Below the pieces are notes generated by a model. The model saw only the letters and a program-made list of their open reading frames with translations. It made no database searches and was not told where the DNA came from. This document shows, one piece after another, positions 62,332 to 64,000 of a stretch of 64,000 nt of DNA (its first letter is position 1; each line of letters opens with the position of its first letter). The DNA comes from Vallitalea sp. (GTDB lineage: Bacteria > Bacillota > Clostridia > Lachnospirales > Vallitaleaceae), in NCBI GenBank assembly GCA_025210235.1, contig JAOASG010000042.1:1-64000 (forward strand). The letters are read 5' to 3'. The translations under genes and the position numbers were made by a program.

Positions 62332-63648
62332 TTATTGTGCTTCAAGATATAACTTTTTTAGCATTTGTTTATAATTGAATTTAGTCATAGAACATTTATA
62401 ATTATTATCTACATTATCTTTAATTACTCGATGTGCACATCCACCCATACATATAGGTATAAACTTGCATTCTCTACATTTATTATCATTTAAAGGATTA
62501 AAAGATATCCATTTTAATAAATTTGAGTTTTGATACATTGGAATTTCTTTTGGAGGTTTTGATATATGACCAACAATACCACTAGGTTCTCCAATACTAT
62601 CCCAACATTTTAATAAATTACCTTCTGGATCAATTACCCAATTGTTTAAACAAATTGCTCTACAACAAGAACAATCGCTACCATCAAAATCATAACCTGT
62701 ATTGAATCCTGATTTTTCAATAGTATTAAATAAATCGGGTTCTATATTTGCAAAACTTGGATAATCAAAACATTTAGATGAGAAGGTATTGTTATTTACT
62801 TTGGAGCTTGTACCAAAAGGAATTATAGGAGTAACATAAATTGTAACCTTATCCTTTAATTTATTAAACTTTAGCGAGTTTAATAGAGTATCTAGTTTAT
62901 TGTAATTGTTTTTACCTATATTAATCCTAATATTTACATTAAGTTTGTTACATGCATAATTGATATTATCTAAAATGGTATCATATGAATTAGGATTATT
63001 ACAACATTTACTAGAAAAAGGTCTCATTTTATTATGAATATCTTTTGGTCCATCAATTGTAACTTGTATTGTTGGAATTTTATACTTAATAAGTTTATCA
63101 ACAGTTTCTTTAGTTAGTAATGAACCATTAGTTATCATAGATGCATCATAATCTATGGATAATTTTTCACTCATAGCAATAAAAATTTCTGAAAGCTTCC
63201 AAATTGTTGAAGATGCTAAAAGGGGTTCGCCACCATACCATGCAACAGAAAATCGTTTTTTACCAGTTAGATTAATTGCAGTAAAATTAATTAGTTGATT
63301 TATTGTTTCCCTAGACATATAAGATTTTGTATTATTTTCATAACAATATGTGCAATCAAAGTTACAATCAAGTGTTGGGAGAATAGTTAAAGATAATAAA
63401 TCTGTTCTATACTTATGATAAGATAATCTTGTTTGAATATAATTTAGTTCATTAAAATCATCAGGAATTATAAAACGTCCTATAATTAATTTGTTTAATA
63501 ATTCAGAAGAAATTTTATCCTGTCGATTTTCACTAATTAAATTATAACTATTTTTATCAATAGTTATAATGGCGCCTGAAAGTAAATTAGAAAGAATTAA
63601 TTCATCTGAGTTGATTTCTGATGTAATATTATAATAAGATGGTTTCAT
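62332..63648 (-). CDS. Radical SAM/SPASM peptide maturase
   Basis: 438 residues. An N-terminal peptide-recognition-like region (1-85) precedes the radical SAM domain with CNFDCTYC (C95, C99, C102) and AWYGGEPLL. The C-terminal SPASM domain has about nine cysteines in CSCCRAICLNNWVIDPEGN, KCWDSIG and CRECKFIPICMGGCAHR, enough for two auxiliary clusters. This is the architecture of enzymes that form thioether or carbon-carbon links in ribosomal peptides. The start codon overlaps the stop codon of the peptide gene upstream by one base, so they are translationally coupled. Confidence 0.93.
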   Translation of the reverse strand: MKPSYYNITSEINSDELILSNLLSGAIITIDKNSYNLISENRQDKISSELLNKLIIGRFIIPDDFNELNYIQTRLSYHKYRTDLLSLTILPTLDCNFDCTYCYENNTKSYMSRETINQLINFTAINLTGKKRFSVAWYGGEPLLASSTIWKLSEIFIAMSEKLSIDYDASMITNGSLLTKETVDKLIKYKIPTIQVTIDGPKDIHNKMRPFSSKCCNNPNSYDTILDNINYACNKLNVNIRINIGKNNYNKLDTLLNSLKFNKLKDKVTIYVTPIIPFGTSSKVNNNTFSSKCFDYPSFANIEPDLFNTIEKSGFNTGYDFDGSDCSCCRAICLNNWVIDPEGNLLKCWDSIGEPSGIVGHISKPPKEIPMYQNSNLLKWISFNPLNDNKCRECKFIPICMGGCAHRVIKDNVDNNYKCSMTKFNYKQMLKKLYLEAQ

Positions 63649-63938
63649 TACTTATTAGAACACCAAGAAACTTCTTTTGTAGTATATTTTGTTCCTGGAG
63701 GTGGTTTTACACAGCAATGTTTTATCTTAAGACAACAATGCTTCATTTTGAGACAACAATGTTTCATTCTATCTAATTCTTTTTCTTTGGAAGAATCATC
63801 TTCATTAACTTTGTTGATTATATCAACAAAGTCTGATAATGATATTTCTTGAATATTTGAGTCAATTCTAAACTCTTCGGGAATTTTTACATACGGAATT
63901 TCATCTTTAATTTTAATAATCCATTCTGTATTATTGAT
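63648..63938 (-). CDS. Putative RiPP precursor with three KHCC heptads
   Basis: The frame is open to the TAA at 63650-63648 and gives about 96 residues. Residues 1-57 are an acidic, helix-prone leader (for example IPYVKIPEEFRID and LSDFVDIINKVNED). Residues 58-78 are three heptads, MKHCCLK, MKHCCLK and IKHCCVK, then PPPGTKYTTKEVSWCSNK. The heptads differ at silent codon positions, a sign of selection on the protein. AAGGAG lies eight bases before an ATC codon (63938-63936); no ATG, GTG or TTG is in frame before M58. Start therefore uncertain. Directly precedes and overlaps the radical SAM gene. Confidence 0.82.
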   Translation of the reverse strand: MNNTEWIIKIKDEIPYVKIPEEFRIDSNIQEISLSDFVDIINKVNEDDSSKEKELDRMKHCCLKMKHCCLKIKHCCVKPPPGTKYTTKEVSWCSNK

Positions 63939-63961
63939 ACTATCATCTCCTTTTTATTATA

Positions 63962-64000
63962 TAGGTAATTAAAAAAACTGTTTATATGTAATTTATATAT
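63962..64000. repeat. Possible start of another palindromic repeat, cut by the window edge
   Basis: TAGGTAATTAAAAAAACT resembles the family's left end TAGGTAATTGCAAAACT. The match fades after about 18 bases and the window ends, so it is tentative. Confidence 0.35.

Noticed and set aside
63936..63946. Programmed frameshift from the out-of-frame ATG into the precursor frame
   Set aside because: No slippery heptamer or downstream pseudoknot is visible in the short overlap; non-AUG initiation or a base error is simpler.

Overview
The window reads as chromosome of a low-GC, anaerobic, rod-shaped Gram-positive bacterium of the class Clostridia. The evidence is the Rnf complex order C-D-G-E-A-B, the maf-radC-mreBCD-PBP2-minCDE-rodA-mgsA block, the yggS-sepF-yggT-ylmH-divIVA block, AGGAGG ribosome binding sites, many TTG/GTG starts and very AT-rich DNA. 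A Lachnospirales/Vallitaleaceae-like lineage is a guess from gene content only; no rRNA is present.

Layout. 1-139 is the 3' end of a group II intron (domains V and VI). 472-5559 is the rnf operon, interrupted between rnfA and rnfB by a palindromic repeat. 5597-7229 is a small redox module (TetR regulator, FMN-binding protein, flavodoxin-like protein) behind a near-consensus promoter with two operator palindromes. 7312-7384 is tRNA-Thr(CGU). 7565-8009 holds two strong hairpins and a MutS-family remnant. 8097-18868 is the envelope and division block. 18958-21780 holds small conserved genes and an M14 peptidase. 22036-30751 runs from a radical SAM gene through yggS/sepF/ylmH/divIVA, aroB, lspA and rluD to a pentapeptide-repeat gene. 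30949-32096 is a tyrosine recombinase gene bracketed by two near-identical 29-bp sites.

32294-48621 is a sugar or polyol utilisation region: an RbsABC-type importer, two Gfo/Idh oxidoreductases, a zinc alcohol dehydrogenase, a FucI-like isomerase, a lactonase-like hydrolase, a KDPG-type aldolase, an AroE-like dehydrogenase, an FGGY kinase, cupins and a DeoR repressor. AAAYGAAAA-type motifs recur in front of the two metabolic operons and of deoR, so one local regulon is likely. 48677-61968 is a second carbohydrate region: a membrane AraC regulator, a LplB/YtcP/lipoprotein importer without its own ATPase, a LamG plus barrel protein, a DUF4091 protein and a GH116 enzyme. The GH116 gene has a strong promoter followed by paired TGYACGTRCA operators.

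62332-63938 (minus strand) is the most novel-looking part: a radical SAM/SPASM maturase preceded, with a one-base overlap, by a short gene for a peptide with three consecutive (M/I)KHCC(L/V)K heptads. This looks like a RiPP precursor and its modifying enzyme. The precursor has a good ribosome binding site but no ATG, GTG or TTG in the right place. A family of about 105-120-bp palindromic, MITE-like repeats (at least seven copies or large fragments, plus shorter remnants) is scattered between genes; two copies are flanked by 12-13-bp direct repeats.
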